A stretch of 9,018 nt of DNA from Bacteroidales bacterium (lineage in GTDB: Bacteria > Bacteroidota > Bacteroidia > Bacteroidales > UBA4417): positions 1-9,018 of the forward strand of contig JANXXZ010000355.1 in NCBI GenBank assembly GCA_025350385.1. Reading direction: 5' to 3'. The notes under the pieces are model-generated. The model was not told the origin of the DNA and did no database searches. It saw only the letters and a list, made by a program, of their open reading frames with translations. Shown here piece after piece: positions 1-7,540 of the stretch. Within the stretch, counting starts at the first letter, position 1; each line of letters begins with the position of its first letter. Position numbers and translations under genes: made by a program.

Positions 1-102
1 CAATACGTGATATATGCTGATAATTGCCTGTTACCAAAAGATTTTATGATGAAGCAAAACATCATTTTCAAGAAGATTCCCCGTGATGTAACACGTTTTT
101 AA
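1..102 (+). CDS. C-terminal end of a probable type III Mod DNA methyltransferase (partial)
   Basis: An open frame enters from the left edge and stops at TAA 100-102, giving 33 residues that begin QYVIYADNCLLPKDF and end KKIPRDVTRF. The strand-like YVIYADN stretch followed by a basic, hydrophobic tail resembles the C-termini I remember for adenine-specific methyltransferases of the Mod group. No catalytic motif lies inside the window, so this is recall plus context rather than proof. The context is supportive: the next gene starts 1 nt after this stop, and a Res-like helicase-nuclease lies downstream on the same strand, as in mod-res operons. If correct, the protein methylates adenine at the recognition site and supplies specificity to the Res subunit. 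It could instead be another enzyme with a Rossmann-like end. Confidence 0.5.
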   Translation, partial: QYVIYADNCLLPKDFMMKQNIIFKKIPRDVTRF

Positions 103-103
103 T

Positions 104-955
104 ATGACAAAAGAAACCGCAATAAAACTATTTGAGCAGAAACAGATTCGTTCGGTGTGGAGCGACAAAGATGAAAAATGGTATTTTTCAATTGTTGATA
201 TAATATCTGTTTTAACTGAACAACCAACGTTTCAGGGTGCCCGAAATTATTGGAAAGTATTAAAGAGCAGGCTATTAAAGGAAGGCAATGAAACGGTTAC
301 AAATTGTAACCGTTTGAAATTGCTTGCCGAAGATGGCAAGTTGCGTTATACTGATGTTGCTGATACTGAACAGTTATTCCGGCTGATTCAAAGTATCCCT
401 TCGCCTAAAGCGGAGCCTATTAAAATGTGGTTGGCACAGGTTGGTCGTGAAAGAATTGATGAGATTGAAGACCCTGAAATCGGTATTGAGCGATTAATGG
501 AAACCTACCTTAAAAAAGGGTATTCAAAAGAATGGATCAACCAACGGTTAAAAAGCATTGAGGTTCGCAAGGAGCTTACTGACGAATGGGAAACCCGCGG
601 CGTAAAGAAAGGCCAGGAATTTGCCATACTCACCGACGAAATTACAAAAGCCTGGAGTGGCTTCTCAACGAAAAAGTATAAAGAATTTAAAGATCTGAAA
701 AAGGAAAACCTCCGCGACCATATGTCGAACCTCGAACTTGTTTTAAATATGCTTGCCGAAGCTACTACCACCGAAATCTCAAAAGAAAAAAGGCCTGAGA
801 CATTTGATCAAAATCGCAAAATAGCCCGGCAAGGCGGCACCATTGCCGGCAATACCAGAAAAGAAATTGAAGAAAAAACAGGTAAAAGCGTGATTACTAA
901 TAAAAACGCAAAAACGCTGAAAGGGAAAAACAACGAGATTGAAGGTGAAAAGTAA
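104..955 (+). CDS. BRO-N / DinD-like protein (phage antirepressor-type)
   Basis: A 283-residue protein. Residues about 8-115 look like a BRO N-terminal domain: WYFSIVDIISVLT near 26-38, ARNYWKVLKSRL at 46-57, and LFRLIQSIPSPKAEPIKMWL at 91-110. BRO-N domains occur in phage antirepressors and are thought to bind DNA. The C-terminal half is charged and helical. Its segment at 240-262 (GGTIAGNTRKEIEEKTGKSV in part) resembles the end of DinD, the DNA-damage-inducible protein D family. The ATG lies 1 nt after the stop of the upstream gene and there is no other good start, so translation is probably coupled and the gene belongs to the restriction operon. Its TAA at 953-955 touches the first ATTTACGA repeat. 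Family membership is fairly sure. The role is not: it might control the operon or respond to DNA damage, which is inference. Confidence 0.75.
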   Translation: MTKETAIKLFEQKQIRSVWSDKDEKWYFSIVDIISVLTEQPTFQGARNYWKVLKSRLLKEGNETVTNCNRLKLLAEDGKLRYTDVADTEQLFRLIQSIPSPKAEPIKMWLAQVGRERIDEIEDPEIGIERLMETYLKKGYSKEWINQRLKSIEVRKELTDEWETRGVKKGQEFAILTDEITKAWSGFSTKKYKEFKDLKKENLRDHMSNLELVLNMLAEATTTEISKEKRPETFDQNRKIARQGGTIAGNTRKEIEEKTGKSVITNKNAKTLKGKNNEIEGEK

Positions 956-1418
956 TTTACGAGTTACAATTTACGAATGACGATTTTTGATTTACGATTT
1001 ACGATTAAAGAGAACGTTATGCAGGAAATTATAAAAAAGAGGACTAAACAGATAGGAATAGACGTAATTAAGCTGGTTGATGAACTACCCAATAAACCAT
1101 CGTCATGGGTAATTGCTAAACAAATAATAAAAAGCGGAACATCGATTGGCGCAAATTACAGGGCAGCTTGTAGGGCAAAATCAACAGCTGATTTCATCAA
1201 CAAACTTAAAATCGTTGAGGAAGAAAGTGATGAAACGATATACTGGCTCGAAGTCGTGGAAGAAAGCAGCCTGGTTGAAACAGGCAGAGTAACCGCGTTG
1301 AAAGAAGAAACCAATCAAATTCTTTCAATAGTAGTTTCCTCAATCAAAACCCTCCGACAGAAAGAAAATCGTAAATCGTAGCACCCCAATCGTAAATTGT
1401 AAATCTAAAATCGTAAAT
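955..1418. repeat. Nested inverted repeats enclosing the four-helix-bundle gene
   Basis: Three exact inverted repeat pairs occur in nested order: 955-962 with 1411-1418 (8 bp), 964-976 with 1390-1402 (13 bp), and 993-1006 with 1367-1380 (14 bp). The shared unit is ATTTACGA. It appears at 955, 969, 990 and 997 on the left, and inverted as TCGTAAAT at 1369, 1390 and 1411 on the right. A transcript of the region could fold into a long interrupted stem that presents the gene in its loop. Intervening sequences in 23S rRNA that carry the same protein family also have base-paired ends. That this element is mobile is inference. Confidence 0.8.
1019..1381 (+). CDS. Four-helix-bundle protein (S23 / 23S rRNA intervening-sequence protein family)
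   Basis: From ATG 1019 the product is 120 residues, a usual length for this family. Diagnostic stretches are QIIKSGTSIGANYRAACRAKS, then ADFINKLKIVEEESDETIYW, and a last helix LKEETNQILSIVVSSIKTL. These match the S23/IVP four-helix-bundle family (PF05635 type), first known from intervening sequences in 23S rRNA genes and related to Avd of diversity-generating retroelements. The molecular function is unknown, though RNA or nucleic acid binding is often assumed. I prefer ATG 1019 because AAAGAGA (1007-1013) lies just upstream. The earlier in-frame ATG at 977 would add 14 residues (MTIFDLRFTIKENV) encoded by the flanking repeat itself. The stop at 1379-1381 overlaps the right-hand inverted repeat, so the ORF fills the space between the repeats. 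Confidence 0.85.
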   Translation: MQEIIKKRTKQIGIDVIKLVDELPNKPSSWVIAKQIIKSGTSIGANYRAACRAKSTADFINKLKIVEEESDETIYWLEVVEESSLVETGRVTALKEETNQILSIVVSSIKTLRQKENRKS

Positions 1419-1426
1419 CAATAATT

Positions 1427-4066
1427 GTGGAATTAAAATCCTATCAGCAAAAAGTAATTAAGGACCTTGAACTGTATCTGGAATACGTTCAGAAGTACAA
1501 GGCAATGAATGTGGCATTTAATAAATACTGGGAAGATCGAATAGGGCCATACAATCCGATGAATGGCAGTGGAATGCAGCCTTACAAAAACACCATTCCC
1601 AAAGCTGCCCACGTTTGTATGAAAGTCCCGACAGCAGGCGGCAAAACCTTTATTGCCTGCAATGCGTTACACAGCATATTTTCAGCCTATACAAGCGACA
1701 TGCCCAAATTTGTTGTTTGGCTGGTTCCCTGGAGTAACCTCCTTGATCAAACTATTAACAACCTCAGCAATCCCGATCATCCCTACCGCCAGAAACTCGA
1801 TAGCCTTTTTAACCACCGTGTTGAAGTGTACGAAAAGAAAGACCTTTTGCAGGGCTCTAACTTCAATCCAACGGTAGTTAAAGAGCAGTTAACCATTGTA
1901 GTAATGAGCTTTTCAAGCCTCCGTGCCCGTAACAAGGAGGATCGTAAGGTGTATCAGGAAAACGGTCAATTAGCGCCATTTGCAAGCCAGTACAAGAGTA
2001 TTTCGCACTTGTTGGAAGATACTGACGATACGGCCTTAATAAACGTTATACGAAGCTTGAATCCGGTATTGATTGTTGACGAAAGCCACAATGCCGAAAG
2101 TGATTTAAGTGTTGATATGCTCAACGCGCTGAATCCTTCCTTTGTGCTCGATCTTACCGCAACACCAAGGGATAACAGCAACATTGTCAGCCTTGTTCCT
2201 GCCATTGAATTGAAAAAGGACCACATGGTTAAACTTCCGGTAATCGTTTACAACCATCACGACAAAACCGAGGTTATAAACAGCGCCTTACACTTGCAGC
2301 GTAAACTGGAAGCTTTGGCAATGGAACAGGATAAAGCAGGTGGCAAATACATCCGGCCAATCATTTTATTCCAGGCACAGCCCCGCACCGGCGAGGACAA
2401 TACAACATTTGAAAAACTGAAGGAGCAGCTTTTAAAGGTTGGCATTCCGGAAGATCAGATCAAGATTAAAACAGCCGAAAAGGATGAATTAAAAGGCATT
2501 GATCTTAGCTCAAGGGATTGCCCTGTAAGGTATATCATTACAATAAATGCACTCAAGGAAGGTTGGGATTGTCCGTTTGCTTATATCCTTGCCTCTCTTG
2601 CCGACAAATCATCAGCCGTTGATGTGGAACAAATCCTGGGCCGTGTGCTTCGTCAGCCTTATGTAATGAAACATACAGCGCCCTTATTGAATGTTTCGTA
2701 TGTGCTTACAGCCTCCGCTAAGTTTAACGAAACCTTGCAAAGCATTGTAAGAGCCTTACAGGATTCCGGTTTCAGCGAAAAGGACTACCGGCAGCAGGAC
2801 ATAATGCCTGAGGATGAAAAGAAACAAGTATCCGTAAAACCATTGGAATCATTTCTGTTTCCTGAACAGGAAGAAGCCCAACCCAACCCGGATGAAATTA
2901 TACCCGAAAGGATCGTTTTCAATCCCGACTTCAACAGCATTCCGGAAACGCAACACTCAGTAGTTACCGATATTGAAAATATGGCCGAAACACAGAACCG
3001 TGAAATGGAGGCCGTAATTGAAACGCAAAGCAAGCAACCAATTGATGAAAACATATTTCAGGAAATGGGCGACAAGGTAAAACGATACAGGATCGTTGAT
3101 TCAAACAAGGCTGTAGCGGCAACCATCAATCTGCCGCAATTCTTTCTGCAGGTTGCACCCAGTGATATTTTCGCAACTGATAAGGTCCGTCTGAATCAGG
3201 AATCTCTGCTTAGCAATTTCAAGTTAAGTAACGAGGATTCTAAAATTGATTTCGACCAGATTGAATCCGATTTGTACAAGGTAGATATTGAGCACATGCG
3301 TAATGATGAATACGCACCTCGCTTTACGAAGATTGAAGATGTACAATTCAAAGATCCTATTATCGAATACATTCTTGCCAAACCCAAGGACAAACAGGTA
3401 AAAGACATTGCCCATCAGATTGTCCAGGTTGTTGGCGATCTATATCCCATTCCGGATCAGGAAATACGGGTTTATGTCGAAAGGATCATTGGTCAATTAA
3501 ATGCCGAACAGTTACGTGACATACTGGTAAGGAAATGGAGTTATTCCGACAGGATAAAAGCAAAAATCCGCTTACATGCCGATAACTATGCCGAAGGCCG
3601 TTTTAACGACCTTGTTACTATTGGCAAGGTAGTTACCGAACCATCCTGGACTTTCCCCGAAATGATTGTTCCCGGTCCTCTGGGCGCATCCATAGGACAT
3701 TCTCTTTATGAGCGTGAAGGCTTGATGAACAACTTTGAAGCATCGGTAATAACATCTATTGCCAGCCTCTCAAACATTGCGTTCTGGCATCGCAATTTAG
3801 GCCGTGGCAAAGGCTTTGCAATCAACGGATTCAAATCCAACCATTTCCCCGATTTCATAGTTGTTTCAAAAGCCGGTAAAATCATTCTTATCGAAACCAA
3901 AGGCGACGACCGCGATAATTCCGACAGCGCAGCCAAATGCCGCTTAGGCAACAAATGGGCCGAACTTGCCGGTAAAGATTTCCTATACTTTATGATTTTT
4001 GATAAGAAAGCCATTGAAGGAGCATATAATGTGGAGAAGGCGAAAGAATTGATACGGCAACTATAA
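1427..4066 (+). CDS. Type III restriction Res-like DEAD/DEAH helicase with C-terminal PD-(D/E)XK nuclease
   Basis: An 879-residue protein starting at GTG 1427, with MELKSYQQKV as a typical Q-motif-like beginning. Superfamily 2 helicase motifs appear in order: Walker A VPTAGGKT (67-74), DESH (218-221), TATP (244-247), ALKEGWDCPFAYI (375-387) and QILGRVLRQP (402-411). After a middle region of unknown fold, FWHRN (786-790) and a nuclease core FPDFIVV (808-814) plus LIETKGDD (821-828) supply the PD...ExK residues D809, E823 and K825. ATPase and nuclease residues all look intact. In type III systems Res works with Mod, hydrolyses ATP for communication along DNA, and cuts near the site. It is slightly shorter than EcoP15I Res. 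No Shine-Dalgarno is visible before the GTG. The Argonaute gene follows 138 bp later. A role beyond restriction is possible but not shown. Confidence 0.88.
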   Translation: MELKSYQQKVIKDLELYLEYVQKYKAMNVAFNKYWEDRIGPYNPMNGSGMQPYKNTIPKAAHVCMKVPTAGGKTFIACNALHSIFSAYTSDMPKFVVWLVPWSNLLDQTINNLSNPDHPYRQKLDSLFNHRVEVYEKKDLLQGSNFNPTVVKEQLTIVVMSFSSLRARNKEDRKVYQENGQLAPFASQYKSISHLLEDTDDTALINVIRSLNPVLIVDESHNAESDLSVDMLNALNPSFVLDLTATPRDNSNIVSLVPAIELKKDHMVKLPVIVYNHHDKTEVINSALHLQRKLEALAMEQDKAGGKYIRPIILFQAQPRTGEDNTTFEKLKEQLLKVGIPEDQIKIKTAEKDELKGIDLSSRDCPVRYIITINALKEGWDCPFAYILASLADKSSAVDVEQILGRVLRQPYVMKHTAPLLNVSYVLTASAKFNETLQSIVRALQDSGFSEKDYRQQDIMPEDEKKQVSVKPLESFLFPEQEEAQPNPDEIIPERIVFNPDFNSIPETQHSVVTDIENMAETQNREMEAVIETQSKQPIDENIFQEMGDKVKRYRIVDSNKAVAATINLPQFFLQVAPSDIFATDKVRLNQESLLSNFKLSNEDSKIDFDQIESDLYKVDIEHMRNDEYAPRFTKIEDVQFKDPIIEYILAKPKDKQVKDIAHQIVQVVGDLYPIPDQEIRVYVERIIGQLNAEQLRDILVRKWSYSDRIKAKIRLHADNYAEGRFNDLVTIGKVVTEPSWTFPEMIVPGPLGASIGHSLYEREGLMNNFEASVITSIASLSNIAFWHRNLGRGKGFAINGFKSNHFPDFIVVSKAGKIILIETKGDDRDNSDSAAKCRLGNKWAELAGKDFLYFMIFDKKAIEGAYNVEKAKELIRQL

Positions 4067-4204
4067 ATCTGGAACTGTAAAAACAAACAAATCTGAATAC
4101 ATAAGTTATTTGTAAGCTTAATATTACTCCACTACCGGGATACGATTTCTAACACATTTTTTAAACCAGTAATTTGTTAATATTTAACTTAAATACTACC
4201 GCTT
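4067..4204 (+). other. Spacer between Res and Argonaute genes
   Basis: This is 138 bp of A/T-rich DNA. I see no ORF, strong hairpin or T-tract terminator. The nearest thing to a Bacteroidota -7 element is TAATTTG at 4170-4176, one base short of TAnnTTTG and without a partner TTTG upstream. Read-through from the Res gene is therefore as likely as a separate promoter. Confidence 0.5.
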
Positions 4205-6283
4205 ATGCAACAAGAACTGCGCTTGAACATTATTCCGTTCACTGCCCCTATCCAGGAATCCGAATTTTCATTTTATCAGGAACGTATACCTAACAGTTAT
4301 CCGGTATTTAAAAACGATTTAAATGGCCTTTTAGACTATTATTTTTCTGAAGCTGAATTAGCAAATCTCGAAAAGCTTTATACTGATTTTCAACCACCCA
4401 AAGATGGGGCTTTGGTATTGAATATTAACTTAACCGAGAATCCTCGCTTTGCCAGTCACTATTTCAGGTATCTTATTAGGCAATACTTTACAGGAGTTGC
4501 AGATATTATGCACCAGAATTTTACAAGTGAAACGGAAGTCTGGTTTCTTGATACTGAAATAAAAAATGATAAGTTCAGTGTGTATAACCAGTTCACATTG
4601 AAAGTGCAACATGGCAGGGTAACTGATAAGCATGAACTTGTGGTATCATATGATGGCACAACTAAAGTCCTAAAAAAGCCCGTGTCCCAGATTTATAATT
4701 TCAAGACCGAACTATTTAACTGGATTGCATTCAATGGCATTTTATACAAATGGAAATATCGGCCTCAGGAAGTTATAAATCAACCCGAAAAATGCTATCC
4801 GGTAGTTAGCAACACGCTAAAGCCTCACTTTGAGATTGCTTTTGATGTACCGACACTCAAAAATCGTTACCCAAAATACTATAAAATATTACAGGACTTC
4901 TACACAAAGCATCTGGATACGGATACTTTCAGAAATATAATCCCTCTGTCTGTTGATGGATTTTATAGCTCAGCAATAGAACAATCTCGGATCATCAGTC
5001 CTGCATCAAACGACTTACTTTATTCGCATCCGAATACTGGTAAAGAACCCAAGAAAGATTTTAAATATAAAGGGCCCTACCAGCTTCCGAAGAAACCCAG
5101 CAACTTCAAATTCTTCTTCATTTATCAGGCTTCTGATAAGAAGGGTGCTGTAACTGAACTATACCGGTACTTGCACAGTGGTTATAAAGATGAAAAATTC
5201 CCGTTTCCTCGTATGCAGGATTACATCAAAATTCCTTTCGAGTTAGACATAACAAAGAACATCGAATTTGATGAAGTCAAAAATGCAGTAACAACAGTTC
5301 GCAACGCGGTAAAAAATGCAGACTGGTTGCCCGATACGCAATACATGGCTTTATTTGTTAATCCGGTTCCTAAGTTGGAGAAAGACGAGGCCCGAGTCAG
5401 CATCTATTATAAAATTAAAGAAATACTGTTGTATGAAGATGTGCTTTCACAGGTAATCAAGAGTGAACACCTGCTGAAAAATGGCCAACCCAACAAATAC
5501 TTTAATACTTTCCTGCCTCATATCGAAATTGCTATGTTAGCTAAATTGGGCGGTATTCCCTGGAAGCTTAACAGACCACCAGTTAACGAATTAATAGTCG
5601 GAGTAGGCGCTTTTTATTCTGTAACTCAAAAAACAAGGTTTGTCGGATCAGCTTTTTGTTTTAACAACGAAGGCATGTTTAAGGGCTTTGACTGTTTTAA
5701 GAGTAACGATACTTACAGCCTTGCAGGATCAATCAGGGAAGCAGTAGGAAAGTTTATTGTAACTAATCATACGGCTAAGAGGTTGGTTATCCATTTTTAT
5801 AAAGACATCTCAAAAAAAGAACTGGAACCTATTATCAAAACCCTTCATGCATTGGGTTTGCCTATCCCGGTAATTGTGGTTACGATCAATAAAACGGAAA
5901 GCAAAGAACTCCTTGGTTTTGACATGAAAGATCCTGATAACCTCATGCCTTACAGCGGTACAATTTTAAAGGTAGGTAAATCAGAATATCTTTTATTCAA
6001 TAATACCCGGTATGAACCTACCTCTAAGCCTGCGCAAAAGGAATATCATTTCCCTGTTAAGATCGCTTTGTCATGCACAGTTAAAGGCATGATGGATGAC
6101 ATGAATCTGGTTGAACAACTAATAGACCAGGTATATCAATTCTCACGCATGTATTGGAAAAGTACCGATCAGCAAAGTCTTCCGGTTACTATCAAATACC
6201 CCGAAATGGTAGCATCTATCTATCCTTACTTCCAGCACGATAAATTACCGGACTTCGGGAAAGAGAATTTGTGGTTTCTGTAA
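4205..6283 (+). CDS. Long prokaryotic Argonaute with apparently inactive PIWI domain
   Basis: A 692-residue protein. Residues 1-290 would hold the N, linker and PAZ-like regions, about 295-455 the MID domain and 456-692 PIWI. MID shows the 5'-phosphate pocket pattern with the spacing of Thermus thermophilus Ago: Y401, K405 (+4), Q416 (+11), and K447 in AKLGGIPWKL. PIWI hallmarks are NELIVGVGAF (461-470), KRLVIHFYKD (525-534), YLLFNNTRY (595-603), FSRMYWKS (646-653) and LPVTIKYPEM (659-668). The end LWFL is the hydrophobic C-terminus usual for Argonautes. The catalytic aspartate of the usual GID motif aligns with G468, the next with Y532, and the last D/H with E667, so slicing is unlikely. The protein should bind a guide and target and signal to a partner. 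It lacks an obvious own promoter; only a weak TAATTTG at 4170-4176 is seen. Start ATG 4205 has no Shine-Dalgarno. Confidence 0.88.
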   Translation: MQQELRLNIIPFTAPIQESEFSFYQERIPNSYPVFKNDLNGLLDYYFSEAELANLEKLYTDFQPPKDGALVLNINLTENPRFASHYFRYLIRQYFTGVADIMHQNFTSETEVWFLDTEIKNDKFSVYNQFTLKVQHGRVTDKHELVVSYDGTTKVLKKPVSQIYNFKTELFNWIAFNGILYKWKYRPQEVINQPEKCYPVVSNTLKPHFEIAFDVPTLKNRYPKYYKILQDFYTKHLDTDTFRNIIPLSVDGFYSSAIEQSRIISPASNDLLYSHPNTGKEPKKDFKYKGPYQLPKKPSNFKFFFIYQASDKKGAVTELYRYLHSGYKDEKFPFPRMQDYIKIPFELDITKNIEFDEVKNAVTTVRNAVKNADWLPDTQYMALFVNPVPKLEKDEARVSIYYKIKEILLYEDVLSQVIKSEHLLKNGQPNKYFNTFLPHIEIAMLAKLGGIPWKLNRPPVNELIVGVGAFYSVTQKTRFVGSAFCFNNEGMFKGFDCFKSNDTYSLAGSIREAVGKFIVTNHTAKRLVIHFYKDISKKELEPIIKTLHALGLPIPVIVVTINKTESKELLGFDMKDPDNLMPYSGTILKVGKSEYLLFNNTRYEPTSKPAQKEYHFPVKIALSCTVKGMMDDMNLVEQLIDQVYQFSRMYWKSTDQQSLPVTIKYPEMVASIYPYFQHDKLPDFGKENLWFL

Positions 6284-6350
6284 TTATCACCCCGTGTTAA
6301 CCTAATGTTAAAAATCCATAACGCATATAACAATCTGCATGTTTATCCGT

Positions 6351-6358
6351 TACTTTTG
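6351..6358 (+). promoter_or_regulatory. Candidate Bacteroidota -7 promoter element before the HYC_CC_PP gene
   Basis: TACTTTTG fits the Bacteroidota -7 consensus TAnnTTTG and ends 17 nt before ATG 6376. No clear -33 TTTG lies at the expected distance. It would mark the start of the metal-tolerance unit, separate from the defence genes. Confidence 0.35.
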
Positions 6359-6375
6359 CAGCTTCTAATGAAAAT

Positions 6376-6753
6376 ATGCTCAAAAAAGCCGCAAATATTG
6401 CAATAATATTACTCTTGTTGGTAGCAACGGGAGGTTTGCCTGTTACAAGGCATTATTGCGGTTTAGCTGAAATGTCTTTTTCAGTGTATTCAACTCCAAA
6501 AGCATGTTGCAATGGTCATTGCGATAAATGCCACAATGTTTTTAAATTCAGTAAAGTAAATGACAACTTCGAAGCTGGCTCTTCCGTTTCTACCCAGGCT
6601 CTTACAGATTTTGTTAGTTTACATACAGCCTTTATTAATAGTTTATTCGATTATCAACCAGTATCAATACCTGCTGATGTATTAAAGCATCGAACGTTTT
6701 TCATTTCTTTGGCCGGCCATTCGCCGGCATCATTTGGCAATTTCCGTTGCTGA
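6376..6753 (+). CDS. HYC_CC_PP family small exported protein
   Basis: A 125-residue protein with a hydrophobic N-terminal segment (residues 7-22, IAIILLLLVATGG core) that could be a signal peptide or single anchor. The family signature follows: HYC at 26-28, the vicinal cysteines CC at 44-45, then C49 and C52 in CNGHCDKC. The usual proline pair near the C-terminus is less clear here (HSPASF at 115-120), and the chain ends FRC. Proteins of this family are found in Bacteroidota, often beside copper or silver efflux genes. The Cys/His content suggests metal binding in the envelope. The biochemical role is unknown to me. A candidate promoter lies just upstream. A second ATG at 6368 is out of frame, so 6376 is the start. 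Confidence 0.75.
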   Translation: MLKKAANIAIILLLLVATGGLPVTRHYCGLAEMSFSVYSTPKACCNGHCDKCHNVFKFSKVNDNFEAGSSVSTQALTDFVSLHTAFINSLFDYQPVSIPADVLKHRTFFISLAGHSPASFGNFRC

Positions 6754-7045
6754 AATCCTCTTTTAGGGGGTAATCCTTTATTGTAGCATACACAGTATTT
6801 CTGGTGATAATAATAATGTCACTCAGGCATTCTTGCCATTATCTGCTACATTTTCCTGATTCTCTCCTTCTCAAAAAAACACCTGCCAGCAATTTCTTGT
6901 AGTGAATATCGATCTTTTAAGAGCCCGATATACTGACACTCACTGTTATTGCTATCTCTGGAGTCGGCTGTAATCAGCAAGCTTAAATAAAAATCTTACT
7001 AGCATTACAATTCACACAAATAATTAACAATTAAATCTTTAAACA
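6754..7045. other. Non-coding gap in the metal locus
   Basis: This is 292 bp between the HYC_CC_PP gene and the Met-rich lipoprotein. The longest ATG-started frame I noticed is 28 codons and has no family features. No TAnnTTTG match, tRNA-like fold or strong repeat is visible; only a 4 bp hairpin (GGCA-TTCT-TGCC) near 6827-6838 was seen. The last 80 bp are A/T-rich, as expected for a leader of the downstream gene. Confidence 0.5.
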
Positions 7046-7522
7046 ATGAAATTAATCCTTTCGATCACAAGCGTGATGGTTCTCTTGGTAGTATTTACTT
7101 CCGGATGTAAAAAAGACAACAGCCAGGATGTAAATTACACTACACTCGAAAATGCACAGAAAAATGCCAAAACGGCATTAACACTCTCTCAGTCATACAA
7201 CGATACCCTTATTATGATTTACGATACTGCGCAGATGCATAAAGGCAACAGGTTCTGTCTCAGGTACGACAGCCTTTATCATCACAGCGATTCCATGTTC
7301 AGTATGCACTACAAACTCTTTGGTGACGAAATGTACCGTAATGGAGTAATGATGCCGGGCTATACCTCAGGTGGTGGTATGATGGGTGGTGGAATGATGG
7401 TTGGAGGGATGATGGATACATCACGATGGCATCAGGACACTGCAATGATGAATGGTTACTACAGTACTATGCAGCATCTGCACTTGAATCATCAGCCCTA
7501 TCATAATGGCATTCATAACTAA
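7046..7522 (+). CDS. Met/His-rich lipoprotein, probable envelope copper binder
   Basis: A 158-residue protein with a lipoprotein signal: a hydrophobic stretch at 3-17, then lipobox FTSGC with C21 as the lipidated cysteine, followed by KKD. The mature part contains a helical segment (about 30-60). The C-terminal third is dominated by methionine and histidine: Met pairs at 102-103, 112-113, 117-118, 122-123 and 134-135 in a Gly-rich run, then H129, H144, H146, H149, H153 and H157. Such Met/His clusters are typical of periplasmic Cu(I)/Ag(I) ligands. I do not recognise a named family. Its place between a HYC_CC_PP gene and heavy-metal-binding-domain genes ahead of a CusA pump supports metal capture at the outer or inner membrane, which is inference. 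The start is the only ATG before the signal peptide and follows an A-rich leader. Confidence 0.75.
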   Translation: MKLILSITSVMVLLVVFTSGCKKDNSQDVNYTTLENAQKNAKTALTLSQSYNDTLIMIYDTAQMHKGNRFCLRYDSLYHHSDSMFSMHYKLFGDEMYRNGVMMPGYTSGGGMMGGGMMVGGMMDTSRWHQDTAMMNGYYSTMQHLHLNHQPYHNGIHN

Positions 7523-7540
7523 CAAGAAAGTAGTTAAGCT

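Noticed and set aside
977..1018. Earlier in-frame ATG at 977 for the four-helix-bundle gene
   Set aside because: The added 14 residues are translated from the flanking repeat, and a better start with AAAGAGA before it lies at 1019.
955..1418. CRISPR array formed by the ATTTACGA repeats
   Set aside because: The units are only 8 bp, irregularly spaced and mirrored around a gene, with no spacers.
3706..4086. Minus-strand open frame of 126 codons under the Res nuclease region
   Set aside because: It is fully antisense to the conserved PD...ExK coding region and has no recognisable domain; it is a shadow of the real frame.
4141..4204. Own promoter for the Argonaute gene (TAATTTG at 4170)
   Set aside because: It lacks one base of TAnnTTTG and no -33 TTTG is found at the expected distance.
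6754..7045. Possible small gene or RNA in the 292 bp gap
   Set aside because: The longest noticed ATG frame is 28 codons, there is no promoter match, and only a 4 bp hairpin was seen, too weak to call.
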